A stretch of 64,000 bases of DNA. It comes from Neopusillimonas maritima. GTDB lineage: Bacteria > Pseudomonadota > Gammaproteobacteria > Burkholderiales > Burkholderiaceae_B. Numbering within the stretch: position 1 is the first letter of the stretch; every line of letters starts with the position of its first letter. Both the position numbers and the translations under genes were made by a program. Of the stretch, positions 27,490 to 37,090 are shown in pieces. Location: the NCBI RefSeq assembly GCF_003576595.1, contig NZ_NQOU01000001.1, forward strand, positions 312,337-376,336, given 5' to 3'. A model generated the notes under the pieces. The model saw only the letters and a list, made by a program, of their open reading frames with translations. It was not told where the DNA came from and ran no database searches.

Positions 27490-28977
27490 TTAACGCATGG
27501 AGATCAGATTCTGAACGATCTGATCCTGCGTTTTAATGGTTTGGGCATTGGCCTGGTAGAAGCGTTGGGCAATAATCATATTCACCAACTCTTGACTCAT
27601 ATCAACGTTCGACTCTTCGAGCGCCTGACCTTTAATGGTGGCCAGACCATTTGTGCCCGGACGACCCACAATAGGTTGGCCCGACGCACCAGTTTCAATC
27701 CATGAGTTATCACCGAACGCCTTCAACCCATTCAGGTTGTTGAAATTGGCCAGGGCCACATAGCCAATCGTACGCAACTCGCCGTTGGTGTAACTGGCAA
27801 TCACCGAGCCGTCGGTATCAACCGACAAGCCCGCGTATTCACCCGTTGGAAAACCGTCTTGCGTAAAGTTGTAGGAAAAATCGCCACTGAACTGTGTGGA
27901 ACCGGTGTAATCGAAGGTTAGCTCCAATGCATCGGCCGGCGCGTCAGCGCCGCCGGGATTAGGAATAACCAAATTTGCGTTGGTTCCCGTCTTCAGGCGA
28001 CCAGCCGTATCGTAGGTAATTTCGTGAGGTGTTGCGGCATTGACAACATTTCCATCAAGGGCGTAATAGACATCCCACTGTGAATCGCCGCCGCCACCGG
28101 GACGTTTCACAAAATACTGAATCATTTGATGCGAATTACCCACCGAGTCGTATACGGTTAAAGGTAATGTGTGCGTATAACTTTCCGGATCGGTAAGGCT
28201 GAAAGGATGCGCAATAATAGGCGCGGTATAAGCTGTACCGACTGTCGCGCTCTCCCCCAACGCACCGGCGGGGCTGGCTGCTTGACCCGTTGTCGTCGCC
28301 AACGTGATGGTCGTGCTATCCTGCGTTACGCCATCCGTCGTTGCAGTATAGGTGCCGTCGGGCAAACTAACCGGATTGTTGGTCATATCAAACCAAGAAA
28401 TCTGCCCCGTTGAACCAATACGATACTGGTATTGAGCACTGGCACCGGGTCCGGCATCATCCATCCAAACGCTGCCCAACACTTCCGTTACACCCGTTTC
28501 ATACACCGGGTTCGCATTCGCATCCATGTTGGCGCGCGTCGTAACATCGGCTGAAGCACGCGGCGCCAGATTACCTACCGGGACCGTCAGCGCCTGCAGA
28601 TCGTCCCCAATCAAACCAAAGCCTGTTAAGCGCTGACCCTGAGCATTGACGATGAAATTATCTTTATCGGCAAAGAACTGCCCGTTTCGGGTATATAAAA
28701 CATTGCCGTTCGTGTCTTCGGTGCGGAACAAGCCTTTGGTACCGTCAATGGCCAAATCAAGCGAATTACCGGTATTGCTGATCGAACCTACCGTGAAGCG
28801 CTGGTTTACGGATGCCACCTTCACACCTAAACCCACCTGCGAATTAGCAAAAACGTCGGAGAATGTGACCGACGACGACTTAAAACCCACCGTTCCCGCG
28901 TTGGCAATGTTATTGCCAATAACATCCAGCTCTTGCGCTGCGGCATTCAGACCACTTAGACCCTGACCGAAACCCAT
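27490..28977 (-). CDS. flgE: Flagellar hook protein FlgE
   Basis: FlgE polymerises into the hook. The 495-residue protein starts MGFGQGLSGLNAAAQELDVI and contains the NNIANAGTVGFKSSSVTF loop. It ends with the C-terminal ELVNMIIAQRFYQANAQTIK helix. The middle (about residues 150-400) is a variable, Thr/Ala/Gly-rich surface domain, longer than in E. coli (about 402 residues total). An AAGGAA site lies 8 bp before the ATG. Confidence 0.96.
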   Translation of the reverse strand: MGFGQGLSGLNAAAQELDVIGNNIANAGTVGFKSSSVTFSDVFANSQVGLGVKVASVNQRFTVGSISNTGNSLDLAIDGTKGLFRTEDTNGNVLYTRNGQFFADKDNFIVNAQGQRLTGFGLIGDDLQALTVPVGNLAPRASADVTTRANMDANANPVYETGVTEVLGSVWMDDAGPGASAQYQYRIGSTGQISWFDMTNNPVSLPDGTYTATTDGVTQDSTTITLATTTGQAASPAGALGESATVGTAYTAPIIAHPFSLTDPESYTHTLPLTVYDSVGNSHQMIQYFVKRPGGGGDSQWDVYYALDGNVVNAATPHEITYDTAGRLKTGTNANLVIPNPGGADAPADALELTFDYTGSTQFSGDFSYNFTQDGFPTGEYAGLSVDTDGSVIASYTNGELRTIGYVALANFNNLNGLKAFGDNSWIETGASGQPIVGRPGTNGLATIKGQALEESNVDMSQELVNMIIAQRFYQANAQTIKTQDQIVQNLISMR

Positions 28978-29066
28978 AATGTTTTCCTTTCAAATTTAAT
29001 TTTCAACGTTGCCGGCCCAAACTTTCGCGCCGGGTCGGCCAAATTCAACGAGTAAAAACCACGCTG

Positions 29067-29768
29067 TTACATAATCTTGCGTACGTCGAATAAAGAACGC
29101 GCGCCCATAAGCCCTAAATCCAGTTGCACCCCCGAAGATGAGTACGCAATGCTGGACACCTGTCCATAAGTGAGCGCCTCGACGCCAACAGCTGAGCCAT
29201 CCGCCCCCACACCCGACACATCGAGCGTGTAGGCACCGTCGGGTACCGGCTCGCCGGAATCATTCAGACCGTCCCACTCAAGCGACACCACACCTGCATT
29301 CACTGGGCCTATCTCGACGTTGCGCACAGCCTTCCCACTGCCGTCCAAAATGGCCACTTTCACTTTTTCCGCCGGTGAAATAAGGTCAATACCAAAAGGC
29401 GTTGCAACCTTGGTATTGGGATCATCCGGGGAGCTACCGGTGGAAATTTTGTTACCGGTCACCAGAACTTCTTTACCAATCAGTGTTGCCGCCTGCATGG
29501 ATTGCGTCATATCCATTTGGCCCGACAGCGCCTGCAACGTTTTATTCAGTTGCGTAATACCGTTTACAGTTTCCATCTGCGCCAACTGCGATGTGAACTC
29601 GGCATTCTCCATCGGATTCAACGGATCCTGATTACGTATCTGAGTAATAAGCAGGGTCATGAACTGGTTCTTCATGTCCTCTGCGCGCTTGGCTGCCTCG
29701 GCAGTGGACGCAGCCAGTGAGCCTGCGGATGTTGCCTGCGCTATTGTGTTCGGATCGACAGTGGTCAC
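29067..29768 (-). CDS. flgD: Flagellar hook capping protein FlgD
   Basis: FlgD is the scaffold that caps the growing hook. The 233-residue product has the conserved N-terminus (MKNQFMTLLITQIRNQDPLNP, PMENAEFTSQLAQMETVNGI) and a C-terminal FLG_D Tudor/Ig-like region (SLEWDGLNDSGEPVPDGAYTL). The GTG start at 29768 is preceded by GGAGG at ideal spacing. Confidence 0.96.
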   Translation of the reverse strand: MTTVDPNTIAQATSAGSLAASTAEAAKRAEDMKNQFMTLLITQIRNQDPLNPMENAEFTSQLAQMETVNGITQLNKTLQALSGQMDMTQSMQAATLIGKEVLVTGNKISTGSSPDDPNTKVATPFGIDLISPAEKVKVAILDGSGKAVRNVEIGPVNAGVVSLEWDGLNDSGEPVPDGAYTLDVSGVGADGSAVGVEALTYGQVSSIAYSSSGVQLDLGLMGARSLFDVRKIM

Positions 29769-29809
29769 AGTCGCACCTCCAGAAAATTTAAAAATATTTC
29801 AATAACGGC

Positions 29810-30226
29810 TTATTGCCCGATTGAAAGCGTGCGGCTCATCAGCGCCTTGGCCGTATTTACCACTTCTACATTGGCCTGATATGAACGGGAAGCGGAAATC
29901 ATGTTGACGGTTTCCGCCACGACATCGACATTCGGCATTTCGACATACCCTTCGGCATTGGCCAAAGGGTGATCAGGTTGATACTCCATGCGGGCGGGCG
30001 CATTGCTTTGGACTACACTCGATACCTGAACACCACCCACCGCACCTGCGTACGCCTGCCCTGGTACCGGCGCCATTTCGAAAACAACCTGACGTGCCTT
30101 GTATGCCTGGCCGTTAGGCCCTGCTACGCTATCGGCATTGGCCAAATTGCTGGCAGCCACATTCATGCGCTGCGACTGCGCTGTCATGGCGGAACCGGCT
30201 ATCTGGAAAATACTGAAAGTGGACAT
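29810..30226 (-). CDS. flgC: Flagellar proximal rod protein FlgC
   Basis: FlgC is a rod subunit. The 138-residue protein has the [21 protein letters not shown] region, the YKARQVVFE segment and the C-terminal [21 protein letters not shown]-type motif (cited as [14 protein letters not shown]). AAGGAG precedes its ATG. Standard length and position after flgB. Confidence 0.96.
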   Translation of the reverse strand: MSTFSIFQIAGSAMTAQSQRMNVAASNLANADSVAGPNGQAYKARQVVFEMAPVPGQAYAGAVGGVQVSSVVQSNAPARMEYQPDHPLANAEGYVEMPNVDVVAETVNMISASRSYQANVEVVNTAKALMSRTLSIGQ

Positions 30227-30267
30227 GGAGTCACTCCTTAAATACGACCGAGGCGGCCACGTGCGAT

Positions 30268-30678
30268 TTATTGCTGCAACGCGGCGATCAAGCCCTTGAT
30301 TCTTTGTGAAATAATGGTGAGATCAGTTTGATAACGCATGGTGTTGTCGGCGAACGCAACGCGCTCAAGATCCATATCAACGGTATTGCCGTCCAGGCTG
30401 GGTTGAACCGGCTGCCGATACAACAGTTCCGCACGGGCAGGCGACTGCGCCTTTCCTGGAATATGCCGCTCTGAAGTCAGCGCCAACGAGGTATCCGGCA
30501 AACTCAGTGAACCGCCCCCCATCGCCTCTTTCAGGGCTTGGGTGAAATCAAAGTCGCGCGCCTTATAATTAGGCGTGTCGGCATTGGCAATATTCGCACT
30601 GAGCACTTCCTGGCGCTGTTCGCGCAAGCGAACGGCTTCCTGAAAAAAGCTTAAGTCATTACTGATACGATCTACCAT
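30268..30678 (-). CDS. flgB: Flagellar proximal rod protein FlgB
   Basis: FlgB is the rod subunit next to FliE. The 136-residue product shows [20 protein letters not shown] and the closing [21 protein letters not shown] segment. It is the first gene of the leftward flgBCDEFGHIJKL operon; its promoter should lie in the divergent 30679-30819 region shared with flgA. Confidence 0.96.
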   Translation of the reverse strand: MVDRISNDLSFFQEAVRLREQRQEVLSANIANADTPNYKARDFDFTQALKEAMGGGSLSLPDTSLALTSERHIPGKAQSPARAELLYRQPVQPSLDGNTVDMDLERVAFADNTMRYQTDLTIISQRIKGLIAALQQ

Positions 30679-30819
30679 CTTGATTACCTGCAGACATGTT
30701 CATAACATTCATCAGGTTGTATGGTAGTTGCCGGCAAGGCAAGACAAACCCGGAAATAACACGCCATTTATGCTCCAATTCCGGGATTGAATGTAAACGG
30801 CCCTTACTACAATACGGTT

Positions 30820-31524
30820 ATGCGTAAAGTAATCGTTTCGCTCGGGCTCATTATGCTGCTACAGCCAGTAGCTCACGGTGTCGCCCAGGCCGCCGCTCAA
30901 ACTCCAGAAGAGTTGAATCTCCAAAAGAAAATGCTTGCTTTCCTGGAGGGCAAAGCGGCGAGCTGGGACGGCACGTTACAAGCCCAAATTGAGCCGCCCA
31001 ATATTAAGAATCAACCCAAGTGCGAAAATGTCGAGATTTTCATACCGGGGCGCGGGGCCACTTTGCGGCCCACTGTCACGTTGGGCATTCGCTGTTTGGG
31101 GCCCAAACCCTGGGTCAGTTATACGCAAGCGAGCATTCGCATCGAAGGCAGCTACTACATTACAGCCCGCCCCGTCAGGGCAGGCACTACCCTGAGCATG
31201 CAAGATCTGGAGCAACGCAACGGTGATCTTCTTCGCCTGCCCAGGGGAACACTGATTGACCCCGAACAACTGGTGGGTTACATCACACGATATCGGCTCA
31301 ATGCAAGAAAACCTATTAAGGCCTCGGCCATACGCAGCCCGCTATCAATTGAACGCGGCCAAATGGTCTACATGGAAGTACGCGGGGTGGGCTTTGTGGC
31401 ACGCAGCGAAGGCAAAGCCATGGAAGACGGTGAGCCTGGTGATCATATCCAGGTGCGCACCGCGTCCGGGCAAATTGTTACAGCCACGATACTGGATGCC
31501 CATACCGTACTCATTCCCATGTAA
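30820..31524 (+). CDS. flgA: Flagellar P-ring chaperone FlgA
   Basis: FlgA is the periplasmic chaperone for P-ring (FlgI) assembly. From ATG 30820 the protein is 234 residues, with a signal peptide (cleavage near AQA) and the SAF-like domain (RPVRAGTTLSMQDLE, RLNARKPIKASAIR, GEPGDHIQVRTASGQIVTA). A TTG at 30787 in frame is unlikely as start. It is divergent from flgB. Confidence 0.94.
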   Translation: MRKVIVSLGLIMLLQPVAHGVAQAAAQTPEELNLQKKMLAFLEGKAASWDGTLQAQIEPPNIKNQPKCENVEIFIPGRGATLRPTVTLGIRCLGPKPWVSYTQASIRIEGSYYITARPVRAGTTLSMQDLEQRNGDLLRLPRGTLIDPEQLVGYITRYRLNARKPIKASAIRSPLSIERGQMVYMEVRGVGFVARSEGKAMEDGEPGDHIQVRTASGQIVTATILDAHTVLIPM

Positions 31525-31555
31525 CGTTCCGTATCAAACATAGTATGGGCAACCC

Positions 31556-31582
31556 TAAAGTTTTGCACGGCGCAGCCGTTAT
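31556..31582 (+). promoter_or_regulatory. Sigma-28 (FliA) promoter of flgM
   Basis: TAAAGTTT (31556-31563, perfect), 11 bp, then GCCGTTAT (31575-31582). This is an almost ideal FliA promoter 54 bp upstream of the flgM GTG start, downstream of flgA. It lets FliA drive its own anti-sigma factor and the chaperone gene flgN. Confidence 0.9.
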
Positions 31583-31636
31583 TCCCTATACTAAGCTTGG
31601 CAATGTGCCGGGCACCCAGAATTACCGGAGTCTGTC

Positions 31637-31915
31637 GTGAAAATCACACCATCCATCAAGAATACTGCAGTCACCCCCGCGACACCATCGCGTCAAGGGC
31701 CTGCACAAACCGCCCAAAACAATACGGGTGGCAAAACGGCTGTCGACCTCAGCCCAGCCGCGCGCCAGTTGGCCAATTTGCAAAATGGCGAAAACGATAT
31801 CGACATGGCGCGCGTGCAGCAAATTAAAGATGCCCTGGCATCGGGCCAATTAAAAATTAACCCCGAACGCATTGCCGACGGTTTGCTGGCAAGCGCAAGG
31901 GAACTACTGAAATAA
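31637..31915 (+). CDS. flgM: Anti-sigma-28 factor FlgM
   Basis: FlgM binds FliA until it is exported through the finished hook. The 92-residue protein has an unstructured N-terminus and the sigma-binding C-terminal part (VDLSPAARQLANL, DMARVQQIKDALASGQLKI, RIADGLLASARELL). The GTG start follows CGGAG at good spacing. It is controlled by the sigma-28 promoter just upstream and probably co-transcribed with flgN. Confidence 0.95.
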   Translation: MKITPSIKNTAVTPATPSRQGPAQTAQNNTGGKTAVDLSPAARQLANLQNGENDIDMARVQQIKDALASGQLKINPERIADGLLASARELLK

Positions 31916-31957
31916 ATAAGCGGTGTGCATGCTAGGCACCGGTTTTATTAATAAGGC

Positions 31958-32458
31958 TTGACCATGACAGACTCCCAGGCCCGGCTTCAGCCCCTGCAAT
32001 CTCAATTGCAACAGGAACTGCATCTTACGCAGCAGTTTTTCAATATACTCAACGAAGAATCCCAGGTATTGGAAACCGGCCAACCCGACGACCTCAACCG
32101 TACAACTTCGTTGAAAGAGAAAATCGCAGAAGACCTGCATGCTGCAACGCAACGTCGCGGATCACTGCTCGAAGCCTTAAATTTACCCAATAACCTTCAG
32201 GGTCTGCGTGCCGCTGCCGCCCAACAGCCCGAACTTTCCGCACTTGTTGAGGAATTAGGCGCCCTGTCGGACCGGGCACAACGCCTGAACGAACAAAACG
32301 GCAATATCATTAATGCGTTGCTAACTAACACGCAACGAATGATGGCGGCATTACAAACACTTACCGGCAACAACACGGTTTATGATGCGTCGGGAAAAAA
32401 GAAAGCTGCGTCGGTTTCAGCCGACGTACCCCGGCTGAAACCCCTTAAGGCCGGCTAG
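31958..32458 (+). CDS. flgN: Flagellar export chaperone FlgN
   Basis: FlgN is the cytoplasmic chaperone for the junction proteins FlgK and FlgL. The 166-residue product is mostly helical with LQQELHLTQQFFNILNEESQVLE and EQNGNIINALLTNTQRMMAAL as family-like helices. It lies after flgM and is convergent with flhF. A perfect 11-bp inverted repeat overlaps its last codons. Confidence 0.9.
   Translation: MTMTDSQARLQPLQSQLQQELHLTQQFFNILNEESQVLETGQPDDLNRTTSLKEKIAEDLHAATQRRGSLLEALNLPNNLQGLRAAAAQQPELSALVEELGALSDRAQRLNEQNGNIINALLTNTQRMMAALQTLTGNNTVYDASGKKKAASVSADVPRLKPLKAG
32413..32443. other. Inverted repeat at the 3' end of flgN
   Basis: GGTTTCAGCCG (32413-32423) and CGGCTGAAACC (32432-32442) form a perfect 11-bp stem with an 8-nt loop inside the last flgN codons. 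There is no following U-run on either strand, so it is not a classical terminator. It may stabilise the flgMN mRNA end or mark the convergent boundary with flhF. Confidence 0.5.
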
Positions 32459-32489
32459 CACGCCTCCAGCCCGGAATACGTTTAACATA

Positions 32490-34961
32490 TCAGGCGGTCA
32501 TTTCCTTTAAGGTAAATAACTTCATCATGGCGGACACTGCCTCCGCCTGATTCGGTTGCGCCTTGCCGCTTAAGCCCTGAATAGCACTGAGCAACGTATG
32601 GCCGTCGGGCGACTGGAAGGCATCCCAGGTTGTCAAACCGACTTGCATCGCCGTTAAGGCACGCCGCGACACCGCATCGGCCCACTGGCGCTGAGCCAGC
32701 ATGGGCCACCAGCGAGCGGCAAACTTCAGTGCCGTTTTATGTTCGGCATGCACCAACAAAGCCAACGCCAAAGCTTCAGTCTGAGCAGCCACGGAAGTCG
32801 CATCGGCCAAGCCTGTGGCCTCACGCAAAACCGTGCCGTCACGACGGTCGACCACACGCACAGCAACCAACTGAACCGGTGTATAACCATTCTGGCGCGA
32901 AAAAAGACTCACCTCGCGAGTAGCCACCCAAACAACCAATTGGCCGCGCTCTACGCCTTGAACCATTGCGCGCTCGTAACGCGTACCCAAGGCGCCGACA
33001 GGATGAAAATCCAGTGTTTTTACAACTGCACCAACGGTCGTGGCACTACCCTCATCGACAACTCGGGTTGTACGCGTACAGGCAGACAACCAGGCTAACC
33101 CCTGGGCTGTTGCCGACTGCCAGACAGATACCGTAGCGCCATCAAAAAGATGCAGCAAGGGCACGTCACGGACATTCCCGGCGGCCCATTGCATTTGCTT
33201 TTGCAGGGACTCATAGCCCGTTGGCGCCCGCAGCGCCGTTTCTCCATCGGAGGCACGCCATCCATCGGGCAACGTTAACTGCTGATACGGTGAGCACCAG
33301 GGTACCCCCGCATGATTAAGCAGCACGGTGGCACGCAACCGTCCAACCGCCCCCCCGGCTGACTCATCACGCAAACCTACATGATCGTGTAGGGCAAGCA
33401 CGTATTGGTCGGCGTCTTCGGCAAATTCGTTTCGCGCCACACCCAGAAAATGTTGCGTGAGCGACCCCATGCTGTCGGCAGCCTCGCCCTTGAAGTAAGC
33501 GCGCCAAAGTGCGTAGGTCTCACTGGCCAGGACGTTTTCGTCGATATAGCGGCCGGCCTGCTCAATTTCATCTACCTCAAGCGGCGCTTTACTTGAGCGT
33601 GCAACCGTTAACAAATTCGGCAATAAAGCCCGGCGCTGAGTGGTATGACCCGCCTTGTCGTCGCGCGGGCGTGACTGTTCCGACATAGACATTAAAGCTG
33701 CGAAGTCGGCCTCGGACGGTGCGTACAAAGCCGACGCTTGCTGATTTTTTACCAGTGCCTTGTCGACCAGTTCATTGGCCGTCATATGCGCCAAATTCTG
33801 CGGGACTTTCTGGCCATCGGAAACATAACAAACAGGCAGTTGATACCGTATAACGGTATCCAGAACCGCTCCCAGGCGCGTTGCTTCGTCGATCTTGGTA
33901 ATAATGCTTCCGCGCAATGGGCTACCGCCATCATGCGTATAACGACGCGCCACTTCATCGAGTGTGTCACCGTGGCTTGACGCATTCAGAACCAATAATC
34001 GGCTTACTTCGCGCCCCGCCGCAGACAACATCGCCGCTTGCTCTGACACAAAACGGTCACGCTGGCTGATACCAACATTGTCGATAATGATTATTTGATG
34101 TGCGGCGACCGAGGCAATAATACGCCGTAATTCTTCTGCATCCTGAACGACATGCACCGGAACATGCATCATTTTGCCGTAGATTTTCAATTGCTCATGC
34201 GCACCGATACGATAGGTATCGGTGGTTAGCAGCACCACATTTTCAGCCCCGTATTTTTTGACACATCGTGCGGCAAGCTTGGCCACCGTCGTGGTTTTCC
34301 CCACCCCCGTAGGCCCAACCAGGGCAATGGCTGCTCCCGGACGCCACAATGCCTCTTCGCGCTCAAGCACCGGAAGACTTTTAACCAATTCCGTGCGCGC
34401 CCATTGTAAAGCCGCACGCGAACCCAGCCCTTCCGGCAGGCCCTTCAACATGGCCCGCAGAAGCGCCGTGCTGAAACCGAACCCCAACAATGTCTGAAAC
34501 AAACTGACTGCCTGAGGGACACGCCGCAACTGATTTCCCCACATCAATTCGTCAATACGAGACTCAAGTGCCCCTTGCAGAGCACCAATGGCGCCCATCA
34601 CGTCGGCGCCAGCCGGTAATGAGGGAGTCGCGGCGGGCATCACTGCGGGAGCGGAGACCGCCTGCGCAGGTGCGTGCGACTTAGGTTGAGCCGGCTTTGG
34701 CTGTTGCGGCGCAGGTTGAGCAGGCGGGCGCGATATGGCGCTGCGCATGGTAACCGGACCGGCCGTACTGCTTTTGGCTACTTCCTCGTCAGCGATCCGA
34801 CGCACAATCTCCGGCGACAGCGAAGTTTCATCGGTGGCAAGAATCTCCACCCCACCATTGACCCGGCGGTTGGAAATGATTAAGGCATCCGGCCCCAAAG
34901 CCAGACGCACCTGACGCATCGCTTCACGATTGGTTATTCCGAAGAATCGGCTGACATTCAT
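32490..34961 (-). CDS. flhF: Flagellar GTPase FlhF with long C-terminal extension
   Basis: FlhF is an SRP-type GTPase that helps set flagellar position or number. Of 823 residues, the first 400 match the family: FGITNREAMRQVRLALGPDALI at the start, a Pro/Ala-rich linker (65-115), the N domain, and the G domain with Walker A GPTGVGKT (216-223), TDTYRIGAHEQL and TKIDEATRLG. The G3 motif reads DNVGISQRD where DTAGxSQRD is usual. The last 410 residues are an extension I do not recognise; it is soluble, Trp-rich and free of stops or frame changes. The ATG overlaps the flhA stop by four bases. Confidence 0.93.
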   Translation of the reverse strand: MNVSRFFGITNREAMRQVRLALGPDALIISNRRVNGGVEILATDETSLSPEIVRRIADEEVAKSSTAGPVTMRSAISRPPAQPAPQQPKPAQPKSHAPAQAVSAPAVMPAATPSLPAGADVMGAIGALQGALESRIDELMWGNQLRRVPQAVSLFQTLLGFGFSTALLRAMLKGLPEGLGSRAALQWARTELVKSLPVLEREEALWRPGAAIALVGPTGVGKTTTVAKLAARCVKKYGAENVVLLTTDTYRIGAHEQLKIYGKMMHVPVHVVQDAEELRRIIASVAAHQIIIIDNVGISQRDRFVSEQAAMLSAAGREVSRLLVLNASSHGDTLDEVARRYTHDGGSPLRGSIITKIDEATRLGAVLDTVIRYQLPVCYVSDGQKVPQNLAHMTANELVDKALVKNQQASALYAPSEADFAALMSMSEQSRPRDDKAGHTTQRRALLPNLLTVARSSKAPLEVDEIEQAGRYIDENVLASETYALWRAYFKGEAADSMGSLTQHFLGVARNEFAEDADQYVLALHDHVGLRDESAGGAVGRLRATVLLNHAGVPWCSPYQQLTLPDGWRASDGETALRAPTGYESLQKQMQWAAGNVRDVPLLHLFDGATVSVWQSATAQGLAWLSACTRTTRVVDEGSATTVGAVVKTLDFHPVGALGTRYERAMVQGVERGQLVVWVATREVSLFSRQNGYTPVQLVAVRVVDRRDGTVLREATGLADATSVAAQTEALALALLVHAEHKTALKFAARWWPMLAQRQWADAVSRRALTAMQVGLTTWDAFQSPDGHTLLSAIQGLSGKAQPNQAEAVSAMMKLFTLKEMTA

Positions 34962-37072
34962 GCATTACCTCCACCGATCACTGCAGTCACACGCAGGATA
35001 CGCTCTTCGGGAATCTCAAAGTTCGACAGTACACCCATATGGGGAAAATGATGACGCAAGAAACGCGACAAAGCAGAACGTAATACAGGTGACACCACCA
35101 GTACCGCCGGATCACCGTTCGCTTCTTGCTGCTGAACCGTGCGCTGGGCCTCCTGCAACAAGGTATCTGCCAGCCCGGGCTCCAATGCGCCACTGCTTGT
35201 CACGGCTTGGGTTAATACGCGTTCCAGCTTGGGGTCCAGCCCAATGACACGAACCTCATCACCGCTTGGAAACCACTGCTGTGTAATAGCGCGCCCCAAG
35301 GCAATTCGGATCTGCTGTAACAGTTCTGACGGATCAGGCCCCGTCCCGGCCGTGTTGGCAGCCGCCAATCGGGGCGCATTTTCGGCAATACTTTCAACAA
35401 TGGTGCGAGCGTCCCGTATCGGCACCTCTTCCTCAAGCAACCCACGCAGTATCTTTTGCAGCAAGGTCAGACTAATGGTTTTGGGAACAAGGTCTTCGAC
35501 CAGTTTAGGCGCGTCCCGACCGATGTGATCCAGCAGCTGCTGAACTTCTTGCCTGCCCAACAATTGAGAGCCGTGACGATGCATTAAATGATTCAAATGC
35601 GTGGCGATTACGGTACTGGCATCAACCACCGTGTAACCCGCAATTTGTGCCTGCTCGCGCATTGCAACGTCAATCCAGACCGCAGGCAACCCAAATGCCG
35701 GATCTGTGGTGGGCGTACCTTCAAGCTTCATGGCAACCTCGCCCGGATCAATCGCCATCCATTGGTCCGTCATGGCAACGCCGCGCCCCACTTCCACACC
35801 CGACAGCAAAATACGATATTCGTTCGGCTTCAGTTCAAGATTGTCGCGAATATGCACAACCGGAGGCAGGAAACCGACGTCCTGCGCATACTTCTTGCGT
35901 AAACTGCGTATCCGATGCAGCAGCTCGCCCCCTTGCGAGTGATCCACAAGGGAAATAAGCCGATAACCCACCTCGAGACCCAAGGGATCGACCAGCGCCA
36001 CGTCGTCCCAACTGGCTTCGGCCGCGGCGGCTTCCGCAGCCGCCTGTTGAACCTGCGGGTCGGGTGCCTCGGCCTCCTTCGTTTTCTGTTGACGCTTATA
36101 AAGCAGCCAGCCACTGCCGGCCAAGACGGCAGACAACAACAAAAACGCAAAATGCGGCATATTGGGAATCAAGCCCATCGCACCCAGAATGCCCGCCGTA
36201 ATGAACATCACCGTTGGGTTATTCAGTAACTGGCCAATCATCTGCTGGCCAATGTCTTCATCTGTTGCCACCCGCGACACCACAACACCGGCCGCAGTGG
36301 AAATCACGAGTGCGGGAATTTGTGCCACCAAACCGTCACCAATCGCAAGAATGGTATAGACTTCGCCGGCCTCGCCAAACGAAAGACCATGCTGCGCCAC
36401 ACCCACGATCAACCCCCCTACAATATTGATCACCATAATCAGCAAACCGGCCACAGCGTCACCGCGCACAAACTTGCTCGCCCCATCCATGGAGCCGTAG
36501 AACTCGGCCTCCTGAGCTACCTCAGCACGACGAGATCGCGCGTCTTCCTCGCCAATTAGCCCGGCGTTCAAATCGGCGTCGATCGCCATTTGCTTACCCG
36601 GCATCGCATCCAACGTGAAACGTGCGCCTACCTCGGCGATACGGCCTGCCCCTTTTGTAATCACCATAAAATTAATGATGACCAAAATAATGAAAACGAT
36701 AATGCCAACGGCAAAGTTGCCGCCAATCAGGAAGTGTCCAAACGCCTCGATTACCTGCCCGGCCGCGTCGGGCCCCTGGTGACCATTCAACAAGACCACC
36801 CTCGTGGAAGCCACATTCAGCGCCAGCCGAAGCAAGGTCGTAAACAAAAGCACAGCCGGAAACGCAGCAAAATCCAACGGTTTTTTGGTAAACATGGCCA
36901 CCAGCAACACCATAATGGCCATAGAGATATTGAAGGTGAAAAGCAAATCTAGAATAACCGGCGGCAACGGCAAAACCATCATGGACAAAACCATGAGGAT
37001 CAGCACCGGCCCCGCCAGGAATCGGGCGTGCTGTGAACCGTTAAGCTTGAATAAGGCGATGAAGTTATTCAT
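34958..37072 (-). CDS. flhA: Flagellar export apparatus protein FlhA
   Basis: FlhA forms the nonameric export ring. The 704-residue protein has the N-terminal membrane part with eight or so spans (for example VLILMVLSMMVLPLPPVILDL) and the FHIPEP signature region (AEVGARFTLDAMPGKQMAIDADLNAG). It ends in a large cytoplasmic domain. Length is typical. It lies 18 bp after flhB and overlaps flhF by 4 bp, giving a flhB-flhA-flhF transcription unit. Confidence 0.97.
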   Translation of the reverse strand: MNNFIALFKLNGSQHARFLAGPVLILMVLSMMVLPLPPVILDLLFTFNISMAIMVLLVAMFTKKPLDFAAFPAVLLFTTLLRLALNVASTRVVLLNGHQGPDAAGQVIEAFGHFLIGGNFAVGIIVFIILVIINFMVITKGAGRIAEVGARFTLDAMPGKQMAIDADLNAGLIGEEDARSRRAEVAQEAEFYGSMDGASKFVRGDAVAGLLIMVINIVGGLIVGVAQHGLSFGEAGEVYTILAIGDGLVAQIPALVISTAAGVVVSRVATDEDIGQQMIGQLLNNPTVMFITAGILGAMGLIPNMPHFAFLLLSAVLAGSGWLLYKRQQKTKEAEAPDPQVQQAAAEAAAAEASWDDVALVDPLGLEVGYRLISLVDHSQGGELLHRIRSLRKKYAQDVGFLPPVVHIRDNLELKPNEYRILLSGVEVGRGVAMTDQWMAIDPGEVAMKLEGTPTTDPAFGLPAVWIDVAMREQAQIAGYTVVDASTVIATHLNHLMHRHGSQLLGRQEVQQLLDHIGRDAPKLVEDLVPKTISLTLLQKILRGLLEEEVPIRDARTIVESIAENAPRLAAANTAGTGPDPSELLQQIRIALGRAITQQWFPSGDEVRVIGLDPKLERVLTQAVTSSGALEPGLADTLLQEAQRTVQQQEANGDPAVLVVSPVLRSALSRFLRHHFPHMGVLSNFEIPEERILRVTAVIGGGNA

Positions 37073-37090
37073 AGATATTTGTTAATTGCA

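Noticed and set aside
32490-34961. FlhF length as the result of a fusion with a neighbouring gene through a lost stop
   Set aside because: The frame is continuous, with consistent composition, and both ends fit their neighbours (a 4-bp overlap with flhA and a normal gap to flgN).
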